Below are positions 26,361-34,646 of a DNA stretch of 64,000 bases, one piece after another. The stretch is from Pseudosulfitobacter pseudonitzschiae (GTDB taxonomy: Bacteria; Pseudomonadota; Alphaproteobacteria; Rhodobacterales; Rhodobacteraceae). Location: NCBI RefSeq assembly GCF_900129395.1, contig NZ_FQVP01000003.1, positions 558,001 to 622,000 of the forward strand, written 5' to 3'. Numbering within the stretch: position 1 is the stretch's first letter; each line of letters starts with the position of its first letter. The translations under genes and the position numbers were made by a program. The notes beneath the pieces are model-generated. The model ran no database searches. It had not been told where the DNA came from and was given only the letters and a program-made list of their open reading frames with translations.

Positions 26361-26754
26361 CAAGACCCGGACCCCACACCAGATACCCGCCCGCGTCACA
26401 GGTGTGGCCCATCTGTTCGCCGCTGCGAGCTATTCGCTCGGCGGCCTACGAAGACTGTGGCAGGAGACCGCGTTTCGGCATATTGTGACGGCTCTGCCCG
26501 TCTGCTGTGTGCTTCTGTACGCGGTGGGCGCAAATTTTACCGACTACTGCGTCCTGCTGATCCTGTTTTTCTGCCTCATCGCGGTCGAGGCACTGAACAC
26601 GGCAATCGAATGTATTGTCGACCATCTGGCGCCTCAATGGGAGGTGTTCGCGCGCGATGCAAAGGACCTGGGGTCCCTTGCGACGATGTGCCTGCTGTTT
26701 GCCAATGGTGTTTTTCTGGGCGCGGTCGTTCTACGGTCCTATGTACTGGCCTAA
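26353..26754 (+). CDS. dgkA: Diacylglycerol kinase (DgkA)
   Basis: Small integral membrane kinase that phosphorylates diacylglycerol to phosphatidic acid. The 133 aa have three hydrophobic helices and the active-site segment VEALNTAIECIVD. An N-terminal tail of about 30 residues precedes helix one. The gene overlaps eptA by 8 bases (ATGAATAG). This pairing makes sense because EptA releases diacylglycerol, which is toxic to membranes unless recycled. Confidence 0.92.
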   Translation: MNSKTRTPHQIPARVTGVAHLFAAASYSLGGLRRLWQETAFRHIVTALPVCCVLLYAVGANFTDYCVLLILFFCLIAVEALNTAIECIVDHLAPQWEVFARDAKDLGSLATMCLLFANGVFLGAVVLRSYVLA

Positions 26755-26776
26755 GTCCTGATCTGAAAGTTTGCTG

Positions 26777-27469
26777 ATGAATATGCTGAAAATCGTCGCG
26801 GTCCCCATGCACAAAGAGGGCCGAAAATTCGTGGCCATCTTTGCCGCGATTGCCGTGGTCCTTGGATTGCTCTGGATGCCCCTGTTCTGGATTGGTGCGG
26901 GCGTGACCGTCTGGTGCTATTACTTTTTCCGCGATCCGGTGCGGGTGATCCCGCAACAGCCCGGTCTGGTGGTGTCGCCCGCCGACGGCATCGTGTCACT
27001 GATTCAAGAGGTCGTTCCCGAAGAGGGCCTTGGCCTGGGCACCGAGCCGCTGACACGGGTGTCGGTGTTCATGAACGTGTTCAATTGCCACGTGAACCGC
27101 GCGCCCATCGCGGGCAAGGTGCGGCACATCATCTACCATCACGGCAAATTCCTGAATGCCTCGCTGGACAAGGCCAGCATTCACAACGAACGCAACAGCC
27201 TGACCATCGAAGCCGCTGACGGCACGCGCATCGGCGTGGTGCAGATCGCGGGCCTTGTGGCGCGGCGCATCGTCTGTTTCGTCAAGGAAGGCGACAGCCT
27301 GCAGGTGGGTCACCGCTTTGGTCTGATCCGCTTTGGCAGCCGTCTGGATGTCTACTTGCCCCATGGCGTGTCGCCGCTGGTCAGTGTCGGACAAACGGCT
27401 GTCGCCGGTGAAACCGTTCTGGCCGATCTGGCCGACCCCACACGTCAACGCCCTGGTATAGCCGAATGA
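26777..27469 (+). CDS. psd: Phosphatidylserine decarboxylase (short form)
   Basis: Converts phosphatidylserine to phosphatidylethanolamine. The 230 aa carry an N-terminal membrane anchor (about 18-50), [19 protein letters not shown] and the self-cleavage motif [11 protein letters not shown]. Cleavage between G187 and S188 should give the pyruvoyl subunit. ATG 26777 was chosen; the TTG two codons upstream is unlikely, and MLKIV at 26783 is an alternative. The stop overlaps pssA (ATGA). It supplies the EptA donor lipid. Confidence 0.93.
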   Translation: MNMLKIVAVPMHKEGRKFVAIFAAIAVVLGLLWMPLFWIGAGVTVWCYYFFRDPVRVIPQQPGLVVSPADGIVSLIQEVVPEEGLGLGTEPLTRVSVFMNVFNCHVNRAPIAGKVRHIIYHHGKFLNASLDKASIHNERNSLTIEAADGTRIGVVQIAGLVARRIVCFVKEGDSLQVGHRFGLIRFGSRLDVYLPHGVSPLVSVGQTAVAGETVLADLADPTRQRPGIAE

Positions 27470-28233
27470 CCGAAACACCGCCCCGCCTGAAGCTGCGTCA
27501 TATCGTGCCCAGCATGGTCACGGTCTTTGCCATCTGTGCCGGCATGACCTCGATCCGCATGAGCCTGGACGGGCGCATCGAAATGGCGCTGTATTTTATC
27601 CTGATCGCGGTGTTTCTGGACGCCGCCGATGGCAAGCTGGCGCGCTTTCTCGACAGCGCCAGCCCGTTCGGGGCAGAGCTGGACACGCTGGCCGATTTCT
27701 TCAACTTCGGAATCGTGCCGGGCATTCTGCTGTACAACACGCTCTATATCGGCACGGCGGATTCCAACCTTGGGTTCCTGGCCTGTCTGGTGCTGGCAGT
27801 CTGCTGTGCGCTGCGGCTGGCGCGGTTCAACCTGTCGGCCAAGGCCACGGATGTCACGCTGAAAAAAGACGACCACTTTGTCGGCGTGCCGGCCCCCGCA
27901 CTGGCCTGCCTGGCGCTGATGCCGGTGTTTTTCTACCTGCACGGCTGGACCGAAACCAACTTTCCGCTGCTGCGCGCGGCCTATATCATCGGTGTTGGGT
28001 TCCTGGCGATCAGCACGATCCCCACGATTTCGATCAAACATGCCAGCATCAAGCGTTCGCACCTGTCCTTCGCGCTGGTGGGCGTGGTGGCGCTGGTGGT
28101 GTGCCTGATGGTTTATCCGTGGCCCACGCTGATCGTGGCCAATTGCCTCTATCTGGCCTCGTTGCCCTATTCCTATCTCGCGCAGGAAAAGAGAAAGAAA
28201 CGGCAGGAAGAGAATGCGCATCCTTCTGATTGA
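27466..28233 (+). CDS. pssA: CDP-diacylglycerol-serine O-phosphatidyltransferase
   Basis: Makes phosphatidylserine from CDP-diacylglycerol and serine. 255 aa, polytopic. The CDP-alcohol phosphotransferase motif is complete: D55-G56, A59-R60, G69, D73 and D77 in the usual spacing. Later helices include [15 protein letters not shown]. It overlaps psd at the start and the response-regulator gene by 20 bases at the end, so the lipid genes and regulator genes are one transcription unit. Confidence 0.94.
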   Translation: MTETPPRLKLRHIVPSMVTVFAICAGMTSIRMSLDGRIEMALYFILIAVFLDAADGKLARFLDSASPFGAELDTLADFFNFGIVPGILLYNTLYIGTADSNLGFLACLVLAVCCALRLARFNLSAKATDVTLKKDDHFVGVPAPALACLALMPVFFYLHGWTETNFPLLRAAYIIGVGFLAISTIPTISIKHASIKRSHLSFALVGVVALVVCLMVYPWPTLIVANCLYLASLPYSYLAQEKRKKRQEENAHPSD

Positions 28234-28870
28234 GGACGAGGCGGCGCTGGCCCGACCGCTCAAGGAGCATCTGGAGGCCGACCTGAACATGGTCGAATGG
28301 TTCCCGACGCTGGACGAGGCCGACGCCGCCATTCGCACCACGGATTACGACGTGGTGCTGCTGGACCTGCAATTGCCGGATGGTGACGGGCTGGCTTTTC
28401 TCAGCAAGGTGCGGGGCAGGGCGTTGCGCACCCCCATCATTATCCTGACCGCCCGCGACAAGGTGTCGGACCGGATCGACGGGCTGAACCGTGGCGCCGA
28501 TGATTACGTGATCAAACCTTTCGATCTGGACGAGGTCAAGGCACGCATTCACACCGTCTGTCGCCGCAGCGCCGACCAGATCGCGCAAACCGTGCAGATC
28601 CGCGACCTATGGGTCAACCTGTCAGACCACAGCGTCACCCGCGACGGCCAGCCTGTGCGCCTGACCGCCAAGGAATGGGGCCTGTTCGAGGTGTTGCTGC
28701 GCCGAAAATCCCAGATCGTCCCCAAAGACAGCCTTGAAACCGCGATCTACGCCTACGGTGAAGAGATCGAAAGCAATGCGCTTGAGGCGCATATCAGCCG
28801 CTTGCGCACCAAGCTGGGCAAGGACCTGATCACCACCCACCGCGGCCTGGGCTATACGCTGACCCCATGA
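28214..28870 (+). CDS. OmpR-family response regulator (PmrA/QseB-like)
   Basis: 218 aa. The receiver has acidic residues E7-D8-E9 and phosphoacceptor D51 in LLDLQLPDGDG, with the lysine in DDYVIKPFD. A C-terminal winged helix follows (LTAKEWGLFEVLLRR to LGYTLTP). The start lies 20 bases inside pssA and its stop overlaps the kinase ATG (ATGA). It probably binds the tandem repeat upstream of eptA and so controls its own operon, which is inference from site type and gene order. Confidence 0.92.
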   Translation: MRILLIEDEAALARPLKEHLEADLNMVEWFPTLDEADAAIRTTDYDVVLLDLQLPDGDGLAFLSKVRGRALRTPIIILTARDKVSDRIDGLNRGADDYVIKPFDLDEVKARIHTVCRRSADQIAQTVQIRDLWVNLSDHSVTRDGQPVRLTAKEWGLFEVLLRRKSQIVPKDSLETAIYAYGEEIESNALEAHISRLRTKLGKDLITTHRGLGYTLTP

Positions 28871-30237
28871 CACGCCCCCGCAAAAGCCTGCTCCGGTCGC
28901 TGTTCCGCTCGCTGCTCTTGCCGGGGGTGGTGGTGATGGCGCTGGGGGTGTTCACCGTCTACCACGTGACACAGGACGAATATGACGAGCTTCTGGACGC
29001 CAGCCTGTCCAGCAAGGCGCATCTGCTGATCGAAATCATCGAAGAAACCCGCGCGCAGATCGCTGGCACCGATGCGTCCGAACAGGCGTTGTCCCGGCTG
29101 CTGGCCTTTGAGAACGACCAGCGTGCTCCGGCAGAGCGGGCGCTGTTTTGGTATCTCGACAGCGCCGGCGAGATTGTTGCGCAATCCGCCTCCTCCGAGG
29201 GGGTGGCCTTGCCCGCGCCCCTGGTTCCGGGGATCAGCACAGTACAGAACCGCCGCGTGGTCGTCCTGCACTCTCAGCGCGCGGCGGCGGGCACTTTGGT
29301 TGTCGCCGAGCCGCTGATCGAACGCACCGAGGCACTGACCGACGTGGTGATCGGCGTCCTCGTGGGCTTTGCGCTGCTGGGGCTGCTGTTCGCCATCGCC
29401 GCGTTCTGGGCGGTGCGCCGGTCGGTCGCGATGATCGGCAAGCTCAGCGACAACATCGCGCAAAAGAACGAATACAACCTGTCGCCCATCGACCGGAACA
29501 ACGCCTTTGTCGAAATCACCCCCGCCATCGACACGCTGGATACGCTGATGTCGCGGCTGGACGTGGTGCTGGCCTCGGAGCGCGCCTTTGCCACCAACGC
29601 AGCCCACGAGTTGCGCACGCCCGTGGCCATCTGCTTGGCCCACGTCCAGCGCCTGCGCAGCCAGTTGGACGATCCGGCGCAGGTGGACAACGTGGCCGAG
29701 ATCGAAGCCGGGCTGAAACGGTTGACGCGCCTGATCGAGCGCCTGTTGCAGATGTCGCGCGCCCAATCGGGGCTGGGGCTGAATGCGGTGGTGACGGACA
29801 TCAACCCGGTGATCGCGCTGTTGATGGCCGAATTGCAACGCCGCAGCCCTGCGCCGGATACGCTGGTGGTCCGGCAGCCGACCGGTACATGGTCCAGCCG
29901 CATAGACCCCGACGCGCTGGGAATCATCCTGAACAACCTCTTCGACAATGCGCTGAAACACGCCTCGGGCCCCGAACCCACGGTCGTCGATGCCAGCCAG
30001 CCGGGCAAGGTGGTCGTGTCCAACGACTGCGACCCGCTCGCGCCGGACGACCTCGCGGCCATCAAGACGCGCTTCGTGCGCAAGGCCACGCTGTCTGACG
30101 GTTACGGGCTGGGCCTGTCCATCGTGCAGGACCTGTGCAGGCAATCGGGTGCGACGCTCGAAATCTTCTCGCCCCGCGCAGCAAGCGCACGGGGCTTTGC
30201 CGCCGTGCTGACGCTGCCCGGTCAACCGGCGGCCTGA
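28867..30237 (+). CDS. Sensor histidine kinase (PmrB/QseC-like)
   Basis: 456 aa with two membrane helices (about 15-33 and 161-183) bracketing a periplasmic sensor domain of about 125 residues. It has a HAMP-like linker, the H-box NAAHELRTPVA (H247), N-box NNLFDNALKHA and G2 GYGLGLSIVQDLC. Cognate kinase of the preceding regulator by gene overlap. The acidic periplasmic stretches (such as QDEYDEL) could sense cations or cationic peptides as in PmrB, which is a guess. Last gene of the operon. Confidence 0.9.
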   Translation: MTRPRKSLLRSLFRSLLLPGVVVMALGVFTVYHVTQDEYDELLDASLSSKAHLLIEIIEETRAQIAGTDASEQALSRLLAFENDQRAPAERALFWYLDSAGEIVAQSASSEGVALPAPLVPGISTVQNRRVVVLHSQRAAAGTLVVAEPLIERTEALTDVVIGVLVGFALLGLLFAIAAFWAVRRSVAMIGKLSDNIAQKNEYNLSPIDRNNAFVEITPAIDTLDTLMSRLDVVLASERAFATNAAHELRTPVAICLAHVQRLRSQLDDPAQVDNVAEIEAGLKRLTRLIERLLQMSRAQSGLGLNAVVTDINPVIALLMAELQRRSPAPDTLVVRQPTGTWSSRIDPDALGIILNNLFDNALKHASGPEPTVVDASQPGKVVVSNDCDPLAPDDLAAIKTRFVRKATLSDGYGLGLSIVQDLCRQSGATLEIFSPRAASARGFAAVLTLPGQPAA

Positions 30238-30343
30238 CAGGCTGTCTGGCCAAGTGCCGCAACGGCGCAAGCTGTGCCCGATTGAGTTTCCCCCGACTTG
30301 GCTGGCATGTATCGCTTCACCGCACGTTGGGAGGACAAACAGC

Positions 30344-31939
30344 ATGCACGACTGGCCATCACGGATCACCGATCTGATCACCCTTGAGACACATTTTGGC
30401 CGCGAGGGGCTGAAATGCTTTGCAGACAGGCCCGCGAACCTGAACCAGATGCTGCAACAGGCGGTGACGCGCAACGGACAGGGCGAAGCGGTTGTCTGCG
30501 ACGATGTTCGCCTGACCTATGACGCCTTCCATGCGCAGGTGCGTGCCGTGGCGGCAGGGATGGCGGCGCATGGCGTGCAACAGGGCGACTGCGTGGCGTT
30601 GGTGCTGGGCAATGCGCCCGAGTTCCTGATCGCGCTGATGGCCACGTTGCATCTGGGGGCCATTGCCGTGCCGATCAACGTCCGCGAGGGCACGCCCGAA
30701 CTGGCGCACATCCTGAACGACTGCGGTGCCGTTCTGGTGGTCCACGACACCGACGTCGCGGCCAAGCTGCCCGCAGCGGACGCCGTGCCGCAGGTCAGCA
30801 ACCGCTTTTGCGTGGGCGGCGCGGTGGACGGCTCACAGGATTATGCCGCGCTTTCGACGCAAGGCGCGCTGACCGACGCCGCCCATGTGAACCCCGAAGA
30901 CACTGCCGTCATCCTCTATACCTCGGGCACCACAGGCCAGCCCAAGGGCGCGATGCTGGCGCATCTGAACATCATCCATTCCACGATGCACTTCGAGATG
31001 TGCATGGAACTGGGCGCGCGGGAGCGTTCATTGCTGGCGGTGCCCGCGTCCCATGTGACGGGGCTGGTGGCGACGCTGTTCACCATGCTGCGCACCGCAG
31101 GGTGCAGCGTGATCCTGCGCAGCTTTCGGGCCGATACCTTCCTGGAGCTTGCAGCACGCGAGAAGGTGACCCAGACGCTGATGGTGCCCGCGATGTACAA
31201 CCTGTTCCTGTTGCGCTGCAACGTCGCGGACTATGACCTCAGCCAATGGCGCATCGGGGGATACGGCGGCGCGCCCATGGCGCATTCGACCATTGCCGAA
31301 CTGGCCCAAAAACTGCCCAATCTGGCGCTGGTCAACGCCTATGGCGCGACCGAAGTCAGCTCGCCCGCGACCATCATGCCGCTGGGCCAGGGGCATATCC
31401 GCGCCGACAGCGTGGGACATGCCGTGCCCTGTGCCGAGATCCGCATCGTGGACGAGACAGGCCACGACGTTGCCACCGGCGAACATGGCGAGCTGTGGAT
31501 CAAGGGGCCGATGGTGGTGCCGGGCTATTGGAACAACCCCGAAAAGACCGCCGCCGAATTCCACGACGGTTTCTGGAAAAGCGGCGACGTCGGATCGCGC
31601 GATGCCGACGGGTTCATTCAACTGCACGACCGACGCAAGGATATGATCATTCGCGGCGGCTACAACATCTTCAGCGCCGAGGTCGAAAACGCGCTGACCG
31701 CCCACCCGGCGGTGATCGAATGCGCGGCCATCGGCAGGCCCGATCCGGTTCTGGGCGAAAAGATGCAGGTGTTCGTGCACAGCTCTGACCCGAACCTGGA
31801 TGCAGAGACCATCAAGGCTTTTTGCGCCGCGCGCCTTGCCGACTACAAAACGCCGGATTTCGTGACTTTCAGTGCAGAGCCGCTGCCACGCAACGCCAAC
31901 GGCAAGATCGTCAAGAAGGCGCTGCGCGATATGGTCTAA
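30344..31939 (+). CDS. AMP-forming acyl-CoA ligase (class I adenylate-forming family)
   Basis: Activates a carboxylic acid to its CoA thioester with ATP. The 531 aa show core motifs YTSGTTGQPKG (192-202), AYGATE, SGDVGSRDADGF and the C-terminal catalytic lysine region LPRNANGKIVKKALR. GGGAGGA precedes ATG 30344; an upstream in-frame ATG has no ribosome site. It ends convergently with a TetR gene, overlapping it by 4 bases. Acid substrate unknown; the neighbouring TRAP transporter might import it. Confidence 0.9.
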   Translation: MHDWPSRITDLITLETHFGREGLKCFADRPANLNQMLQQAVTRNGQGEAVVCDDVRLTYDAFHAQVRAVAAGMAAHGVQQGDCVALVLGNAPEFLIALMATLHLGAIAVPINVREGTPELAHILNDCGAVLVVHDTDVAAKLPAADAVPQVSNRFCVGGAVDGSQDYAALSTQGALTDAAHVNPEDTAVILYTSGTTGQPKGAMLAHLNIIHSTMHFEMCMELGARERSLLAVPASHVTGLVATLFTMLRTAGCSVILRSFRADTFLELAAREKVTQTLMVPAMYNLFLLRCNVADYDLSQWRIGGYGGAPMAHSTIAELAQKLPNLALVNAYGATEVSSPATIMPLGQGHIRADSVGHAVPCAEIRIVDETGHDVATGEHGELWIKGPMVVPGYWNNPEKTAAEFHDGFWKSGDVGSRDADGFIQLHDRRKDMIIRGGYNIFSAEVENALTAHPAVIECAAIGRPDPVLGEKMQVFVHSSDPNLDAETIKAFCAARLADYKTPDFVTFSAEPLPRNANGKIVKKALRDMV

Positions 31940-32586
31940 TCCGCGCGCAGCCCGCCCACGATCATCTCGGCCAGCGACGCCGCGATCCTGTCGCGGTCGT
32001 CCCACGTCTGTTCGGGGCGCACGCGGTACCAGTCCACCAGCCCGTTCAGCGCCCCCATGATCATTCGGCCCGCCAGTGCCACGCTGGGCACTGACAGCGT
32101 GCCCGCGGATTGCCCCTGTTGCAGAACCGTCCGGTACAGCGCCTCGTAGTCGTTGCGCATGGCGATCAGGCCGGACAGCACTTTGCGCTCGGCCTCGGTC
32201 GCCGAGCCCCGCAGGTAAACGTCCACCCCCAGCCGGATGGTGCGCTGAAAGGGCAGGGTGTCCATCATCACATGGCCGTGCGCCGTGGCCATGCGGACCA
32301 GTTTCTCGGGGGCGGGAATATCCAGATCCAGCAGAGGCAGAACCGCGTCGAAACAATACTCCATCGCCTGCCGGTAGACCTCGAGGTAGATCTCGTTCTT
32401 GGATGCAAAGTGGTGGTAAACGCGCCCCTTGGTCGAACCCAGTTCCTGCGCGATCTCGTCTACGGTCGCCTTTTCAAGCCCGTGGCGCATGAAACAGACG
32501 GCAGCCGCGTGAATGATCTTTCGCTGGCTCTCGATACCCCGTCGAGAGACATGCCGTGCGTCAAGTTCACCTGCGGTCAGGGCCAT
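31936..32586 (-). CDS. TetR-family transcriptional regulator
   Basis: 216 aa with an N-terminal helix-turn-helix (residues about 18-65: IIHAAAVCFMRHG, then TVDEIAQELGSTKGRVYHHF) and a helical ligand domain. It is divergent from the third TRAP transporter operon and overlaps the 3' end of the acyl-CoA ligase gene. It therefore probably controls one or both in response to an acid or acyl-CoA ligand, a common TetR role. A candidate operator lies at 32709-32730. Confidence 0.9.
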   Translation of the reverse strand: MALTAGELDARHVSRRGIESQRKIIHAAAVCFMRHGLEKATVDEIAQELGSTKGRVYHHFASKNEIYLEVYRQAMEYCFDAVLPLLDLDIPAPEKLVRMATAHGHVMMDTLPFQRTIRLGVDVYLRGSATEAERKVLSGLIAMRNDYEALYRTVLQQGQSAGTLSVPSVALAGRMIMGALNGLVDWYRVRPEQTWDDRDRIAASLAEMIVGGLRAD

Positions 32587-32708
32587 TCTAACGGTCCGCC
32601 ACGCAAGCCGGATCGCGGTGTCTCAAACCCATTATGAAATGCTCCGTCGCGTCATTCTTGGATTTCCATCCTAACAGCTTGACACCACCACAAAAGCGTT
32701 AATTGTGG

Positions 32709-32730
32709 AAACATACTCATGGGAATGTTT
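32709..32730. promoter_or_regulatory. Candidate operator AAACAT-N10-ATGTTT
   Basis: A 6-bp inverted repeat with a 10-bp spacer in the divergent region between the TetR gene and the TRAP operon. A TTGACA (32679-32684) lies just upstream and may be a -35 element, but the matching -10 is weak. The geometry suits a TetR dimer; the assignment is by position. Confidence 0.35.
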
Positions 32731-32767
32731 TTGCGGCACCTCACAGCGCAGGGACAAGGCCCGGGAC

Positions 32768-32819
32768 ATTATGGCCAGTGCGGTAGGGGAGAACCGTCTT
32801 GAGGCAGCAGGGCCATAAT
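32768..32819 (+). repeat. Leader hairpin upstream of the third TRAP binding-protein gene
   Basis: ATTATGGCC (32768-32776) pairs perfectly with GGCCATAAT (32811-32819). A smaller stem CGGT/ACCG (32781-32784, 32793-32796) sits inside. It lies 46 bp before the start codon, so it could be a structured 5' leader or a second operator. No riboswitch class is recognised. Confidence 0.35.
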
Positions 32820-32865
32820 CCTGAGATCATTCACGTATTTACGACATCGCTCGGGAGGAGCATTT

Positions 32866-34020
32866 ATGAAACGCACCACGACAAAAACCGTCATCGCAAC
32901 CCTTGGGGCCGTGCTGGTTGCAGCCACACCCGCTGTTGCCAAAGAGAAACTGAACTTTGCCTACGGCTATCCGGCCAACTCGGCTGTCGGTCTGGCGGTC
33001 GAGGATTACGCCGCCGCCGTCGCCGAGCGTTCGGGGGACAATGTCACGGTTACGGGTTTCCCGATGTCGCTGCTCAGCCTGCCTGAAACCAGCCCCGGCG
33101 TGCGCGACAGCCTGGCCGACGTGGGCTTTGTGCTGACGCCTTATTACCCCGCCGAATACAGCAACAACCTGTTCCTGCACGAACAGAACCTGCTGATCAA
33201 TCTGGCCGAAAACCCAACCGGCAAGGAGCCGTTGGCGTTCACCGGCGCGATGCTGGAATATACATTCAACAACTGCCCCGAGTGCCTGGAAGAGTTTAAG
33301 GCACAGAACCAGGTCTATACCGGTGGCGGCGTGACACCGCTCTATAATATGCTGTGCAAAGACACTTCGATCACCACCATCGACGACCTCAAGGGCAAGC
33401 GACTGCGTGCCGGTGGCGCGGGATTTGTTCGCTTTGCAGAGCATTTCGGCGCCCAAGGCGTGCGCCTTCCGGTGAACGAAGTTTACGAAGCGCTGGATCA
33501 GGGCATTCTGGACTGCGCCATGCTCAGCGCACCAGAGTTGACCAACTACAACCTGTACGAAGTCGTCACCGACATCACGCTGGACGTGCCTGGCGGTGCC
33601 TTTGCCGGTGTGGCCTCGGCCAACGTGAACGCCGACCGCTGGAAGGCGATGAGCAACGAGGACCGCGAAGCCCTGTTGTGGGGTGGCAACGCGATGACCG
33701 CGGCGACCACGTGGAACTTCTACACCGACGACAGCGCTGCCGTGCAGAAATCGCGTGATCTGGGCATTGCCTTCCACGAACCCACGCCCGAGCTTCTGGC
33801 GGCTGTGAAAGAGTTCGCAGCACAGGACCTGAAAACCGTATCGGGTCTGTTCAAGGACACCTACGGCGTTGAGCGCGCCGAAGAGATCACTGCCGAATTC
33901 GCACCGATCCTCGAGAAATGGTACGGTCTGGTGGCCGACATCTCGACCAAGGAAGAGCTGCAACAGCTGTACTGGGATCAGGTGATTTCCAAGGTCGATC
34001 CGGCCACATACGGCCAGTAA
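32866..34020 (+). CDS. TRAP transporter solute-binding protein (DctP family), third system
   Basis: 384-aa periplasmic receptor. Sec signal peptide with cleavage near TPAVAKEKLN. The ligand-arginine region is KGKRLRAGGAGFVRF, and ALDQGILDCAMLSAPEL corresponds to the usual dimer and ligand strand. A cysteine pair (NNCPECLEEF) may form a surface disulfide. Strong GGGAGGAG ribosome site before ATG 32866. The substrate is unknown; linkage to an acyl-CoA ligase and TetR gene suggests an organic acid. Confidence 0.9.
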   Translation: MKRTTTKTVIATLGAVLVAATPAVAKEKLNFAYGYPANSAVGLAVEDYAAAVAERSGDNVTVTGFPMSLLSLPETSPGVRDSLADVGFVLTPYYPAEYSNNLFLHEQNLLINLAENPTGKEPLAFTGAMLEYTFNNCPECLEEFKAQNQVYTGGGVTPLYNMLCKDTSITTIDDLKGKRLRAGGAGFVRFAEHFGAQGVRLPVNEVYEALDQGILDCAMLSAPELTNYNLYEVVTDITLDVPGGAFAGVASANVNADRWKAMSNEDREALLWGGNAMTAATTWNFYTDDSAAVQKSRDLGIAFHEPTPELLAAVKEFAAQDLKTVSGLFKDTYGVERAEEITAEFAPILEKWYGLVADISTKEELQQLYWDQVISKVDPATYGQ

Positions 34021-34033
34021 TCCGATCCGTCTG

Positions 34034-34066
34034 AGGGGCGCAGGCTTCGGCCTTGCGCCCCTTTTT
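34034..34066 (+). terminator. Hairpin attenuator between dctP and dctQ (third system)
   Basis: A GC-rich stem (AGGGGCGCA-GGC against GCC-T-TGCGCCCCT, one bulged T) with a TTCG tetraloop, then TTTTT. It starts 14 bp after the binding-protein stop, before dctQ. It probably reduces read-through into the membrane genes. Confidence 0.85.
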
Positions 34067-34094
34067 GTACTTCCCAACAAGGATGTTCATAGCG

Positions 34095-34646
34095 ATGAAA
34101 CCGATTGGAAAGCTTATCTCATGGCTGGTCGCCGGTGCCTCTGGCATTGCGGGCATCATGGTGCTTTTGCTTGTCTCCCACGTCACGATCGACGTGCTGA
34201 TGCGCTTCATGTTCTCGACGCCGCTTGATGCGACGATCCTGTATGTCTCGGCTTTTTACATGGTCGCCATCGCGTTCCTGCCGCTGGGGCTGGTCGAAGA
34301 AAAAGACAGCCACATCGCCGTGGAACTGCTGGCCGAAAAGCTGCCCAATTCCGTCCAGAGCGTTCTGGCCTTTGTCGCGCTGCTGCTGACCGCCGTGGTG
34401 ATGGCCGCCGTGGCCGTGCGCACAGGGCAGGAAGCCATGTCGAAATACGCCGCCGGCGCCTATTCCATCGAGGCCAGCGGCAAGGTGATCATCTGGCCCA
34501 CCTATTTCGTGCTGCCCCTGGGCTTTGGCCTAATGGCGCTGGTGGCGGCGTGGAAGCTGATCGCATTGGCCCTTGGCCGCGACAGTGGCCTGAGCATCCT
34601 GACCGTCGAAGACCCCTATCTGTCGAAAGAAACGCCTGATGTCTGA
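34095..34646 (+). CDS. TRAP transporter small permease subunit (DctQ family), third system
   Basis: 183 aa from ATG 34095, which has AAGGA nine bases upstream; ATG 34083 (four codons earlier) is possible. Four helices, with the DctQ pattern VTIDVLMRFMFSTPL and LVEEKDSHIAVELL. Overlaps dctM by 8 bases (ATGTCTGA). Confidence 0.9.
   Translation: MKPIGKLISWLVAGASGIAGIMVLLLVSHVTIDVLMRFMFSTPLDATILYVSAFYMVAIAFLPLGLVEEKDSHIAVELLAEKLPNSVQSVLAFVALLLTAVVMAAVAVRTGQEAMSKYAAGAYSIEASGKVIIWPTYFVLPLGFGLMALVAAWKLIALALGRDSGLSILTVEDPYLSKETPDV

Noticed and set aside
28852-30474. 540-codon frame antisense to the envelope histidine kinase
   Set aside because: Low-complexity composition and no motifs; it covers a well-supported kinase gene.
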